Source: Rickettsiales bacterium
GTDB lineage: Bacteria; Pseudomonadota; Alphaproteobacteria; Rickettsiales; Rickettsiaceae
Direction of reading: 5' to 3'
DNA: 6,369 bases
Assembly: GCA_947508155.1 (NCBI GenBank)
Contig: CANNRM010000034.1
Location: 1 to 6,369, forward strand
How positions within the stretch are numbered: position 1 is the first letter of the stretch; every line of letters starts with the position of its first letter. Shown one piece after another: positions 4,967 to 6,369 of the stretch. A model generated the notes under the pieces. The model made no database searches and had not been told where the DNA came from. It saw only the letters and a list, made by a program, of their open reading frames with translations. Both the position numbers and the translations under genes were made by a program.

Positions 4967-6199
4967 ATGAAGTTTTATTCCATTCCCATATGGCTCATGG
5001 GTTTTATTAGCGGCATGACCTTGCTTATTACTGGCAATACAATGAATTTTTGGCTTACACAGTCGAAAATAGATATAACATCCATAGGTATGTTCTCGCT
5101 TGTTTCTTTGCCATATGCTATTAATTTTCTTTGGTCACCAATATTGGACCATGTGAAAATACCAATTCTTAGCAGATTTTTTAGTATGCGCTTTAGCTGG
5201 ATTATTGTGCTGCAAGTTTCATTGAGTATAGCAGTATTTGCTATAAGTAATGTTTCTCCATTGGATAATTTGGAAAAATTTGCATGCCTAGGGCTTGTGA
5301 TTGCGTTTCTCAGCTCTACACAGGATGTAGCGCTTGGGGCATTACGATCAAAAATAGTACCGGCGGATAAGCAGGGAGTTATTTCGGGCATATATATTTT
5401 TGGCTATAGAATTGGCATGCTGGTTGGAAGTTCTGGAGCTATTTATGCATCTGTTTATATGTCCTGGGGTGAGATATATAAGATCTTTGCAAATGTGATT
5501 TTATATTTTCCTATAGTGCTTTTTATAACTGCTGGCAAATATTTATATGATGACGTGTCGGAGGATCATATAATCTCGCGTTATCTCTTATTAGATTTTT
5601 GGCGCAAAGCTTTAGCTGGGGTTGGGTCAGCGGCATTTGTTGTAACAATATTGATCTATTTAGTGCTCTATAGATTGCCCGACAATTTCATCTATATTAT
5701 GATAAATCCGTTCCTTGTAGAGACTGGTTTTGATGCGCTGCAGATTTCAACGGTAGGGAAATTTTTGGGGATCACTACGGCAATTATTGGCGGGTTAATT
5801 GCAAGCTGGGTTATGCATAAAATCAAGATAATTGATGCGCTTCTATATTTTGGAATCATACATGCATTATCGCATTTGTTGTTCATATTTCAGAATCATA
5901 TGGGGGATAATATTTATACATTATTTTTAGTGGTAGGAACTGAAAGTATCACCGGTGGTATGGTTATGGCAGCTTATATTGCATTCATTACGAGCTTATG
6001 CACCGGCAAATACAGTGCCACACAATATGCATTTTTTAGCTCCATGATGGGTATTTCGCGATCTGTGTTTCCGAGTTTGTCGGGGCTGATTGTGATGCAT
6101 GCAGGATGGAATAATTTCTTTGTGTTTGTGACGCTGATAACGATTCCGCCGCTGTGGATGAGCGTTAAGGTTAGAAGTATGTTGGGATCTGCGAAATAG
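4967..6199 (+). CDS. ampG: AmpG-family MFS permease (muropeptide importer), 410 aa
   Basis: AmpG is an inner-membrane major facilitator carrier that brings GlcNAc-anhydroMurNAc peptides released from the cell wall back into the cytoplasm for recycling. This protein has about 12 hydrophobic segments over its whole length. AmpG features are WLMGFISGMTLLITGNTMNF (9-28), the block around DITSIGMFSLVSLPYAINFL (36-55) ending WSPILD, FLSSTQDVALGALR (114-127) with the conserved TQD, GYRIGMLVGSSGA (146-158) and the C-terminal TGKYSATQYAFFSSMMGISR (346-365). The ATG at 4967 follows AAGG with a seven-base gap. Rickettsiales often carry several AmpG-like paralogues whose substrates have not all been tested, so this one could carry something else. 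It is divergent from tlc. A strong promoter begins 20 bases after its stop, and no terminator is visible between. Confidence 0.88.
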   Translation: MKFYSIPIWLMGFISGMTLLITGNTMNFWLTQSKIDITSIGMFSLVSLPYAINFLWSPILDHVKIPILSRFFSMRFSWIIVLQVSLSIAVFAISNVSPLDNLEKFACLGLVIAFLSSTQDVALGALRSKIVPADKQGVISGIYIFGYRIGMLVGSSGAIYASVYMSWGEIYKIFANVILYFPIVLFITAGKYLYDDVSEDHIISRYLLLDFWRKALAGVGSAAFVVTILIYLVLYRLPDNFIYIMINPFLVETGFDALQISTVGKFLGITTAIIGGLIASWVMHKIKIIDALLYFGIIHALSHLLFIFQNHMGDNIYTLFLVVGTESITGGMVMAAYIAFITSLCTGKYSATQYAFFSSMMGISRSVFPSLSGLIVMHAGWNNFFVFVTLITIPPLWMSVKVRSMLGSAK

Positions 6200-6218
6200 T
6201 TAATTTCATAGCAAAAGC

Positions 6219-6247
6219 TTGACAAAATAGTAAAATTACGTTATAAT
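6219..6247 (+). promoter_or_regulatory. Consensus sigma-70 promoter pointing out of the window
   Basis: TTGACA (6219-6224) and TATAAT (6242-6247) both match the consensus in all six positions, with the ideal 17-bp spacer. Transcription would start near 6254. No ORF with a plausible start follows in the remaining 116 bases, so the driven gene or RNA lies beyond the right edge behind a leader of at least 115 nt. Such a perfect promoter in AT-rich DNA suggests a highly expressed unit. Confidence 0.75.
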
Positions 6248-6275
6248 GTCCTCATTGTACGTAATTACCCACGTC

Positions 6276-6296
6276 ATCCCGGGCTTGACCCGGGAT
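6276..6296. repeat. REP-like palindrome with ATCCCGGG arms
   Basis: ATCCCGGG (6276-6283) and CCCGGGAT (6289-6296) form a perfect 8-bp stem around CTTGA. The surrounding GTCATCCCGGGCTTGACCCG type of sequence is a familiar interspersed intergenic repeat of Rickettsiales and other alphaproteobacteria. It lies about 22 bases downstream of the predicted start of the consensus promoter, so it would form in the leader RNA. No T run follows, so it is not a standard terminator. Confidence 0.75.
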
Positions 6297-6324
6297 CCAG
6301 TTCTTAAAATTATAATTTTCGCGT

Positions 6325-6351
6325 AAGTGACTATATTTAATATTGTCACTT
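6325..6351. repeat. Inverted repeat near the right edge
   Basis: AAGTGAC (6325-6331) pairs with GTCACTT (6345-6351). After one T-T mismatch, ATAT (6333-6336) pairs with ATAT (6340-6343) around a TTA loop. This gives an 11-bp stem in the leader transcribed from the 6219-6247 promoter. Its role is unknown; it could be an operator or a leader hairpin of the next gene. Confidence 0.5.
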
Positions 6352-6369
6352 TGTGGGGTTATATTATTA

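Noticed and set aside
4975..5391. 138-codon minus-strand open frame inside ampG
   Set aside because: It is antisense to a strongly conserved membrane carrier with clear family motifs, and its own product resembles nothing. The same applies to short opposite-strand frames at 837-1040, 1813-2055, 3321-3521, 4445-4630, 5692-5886 and 5974-6225.

Overview
The window looks like part of an AT-rich genome of an obligate intracellular alphaproteobacterium, most likely of the order Rickettsiales (family and genus not resolvable from this sequence). The main reasons are a complete Tlc-type ATP/ADP (nucleotide) translocase, a family restricted to intracellular bacteria and plastids; an AmpG-type permease; an alphaproteobacterial-style LptG; a palindromic intergenic repeat with an ATCCCGGG core; and short overlapping genes mixed with decaying gene remnants. 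lptG and ampG suggest a cell that still makes LPS and recycles peptidoglycan, which argues against the LPS-less Anaplasmataceae.

Layout, left to right. Everything from 1 to 4726 is on the minus strand. At the left edge is the first part of a ubiA-like prenyltransferase gene (1-112), overlapped by 8 nt by an unrecognised acidic 127-residue protein (105-488). Next upstream is the C-terminal half of a Phd/YefM-like antitoxin (490-681), broken by an in-frame stop and cut off at its 5' side by a 125-bp palindromic element (681-805). That element also supplies the last codons and stop of a HI0933/BaiN-like flavoprotein gene (789-1970). The flavoprotein gene overlaps the lptG stop codon by one base (lptG 1970-3058). 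A tRNA with anticodon CAT, probably tRNA-Ile2, lies 24 nt upstream of lptG (3083-3159). Its upstream region carries nested small palindromes and a plausible promoter. The tlc gene follows (3227-4726).

The 240-bp gap between tlc and the divergent ampG-family gene (plus strand, 4967-6199) holds an A10/T10 tract next to a small hairpin, a 91-bp GC-richer palindromic element, and a hairpin just before the ampG ribosome binding site. After ampG there is a consensus sigma-70 promoter (TTGACA, 17 bp, TATAAT) pointing right. It is followed by a REP-like palindrome and a second hairpin, so an unseen gene or RNA probably begins beyond the window.

By function, tlc imports host nucleotides. AmpG imports muropeptides (or is a diverged MFS carrier). 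LptG is one of the two membrane subunits of the LPS export ABC transporter. UbiA would belong to ubiquinone synthesis. I found no convincing new defence or biosynthetic system. The least-explained part is the left 700 bp, where an antitoxin remnant, an unknown acidic protein and ubiA are packed head-to-tail next to a palindromic element.
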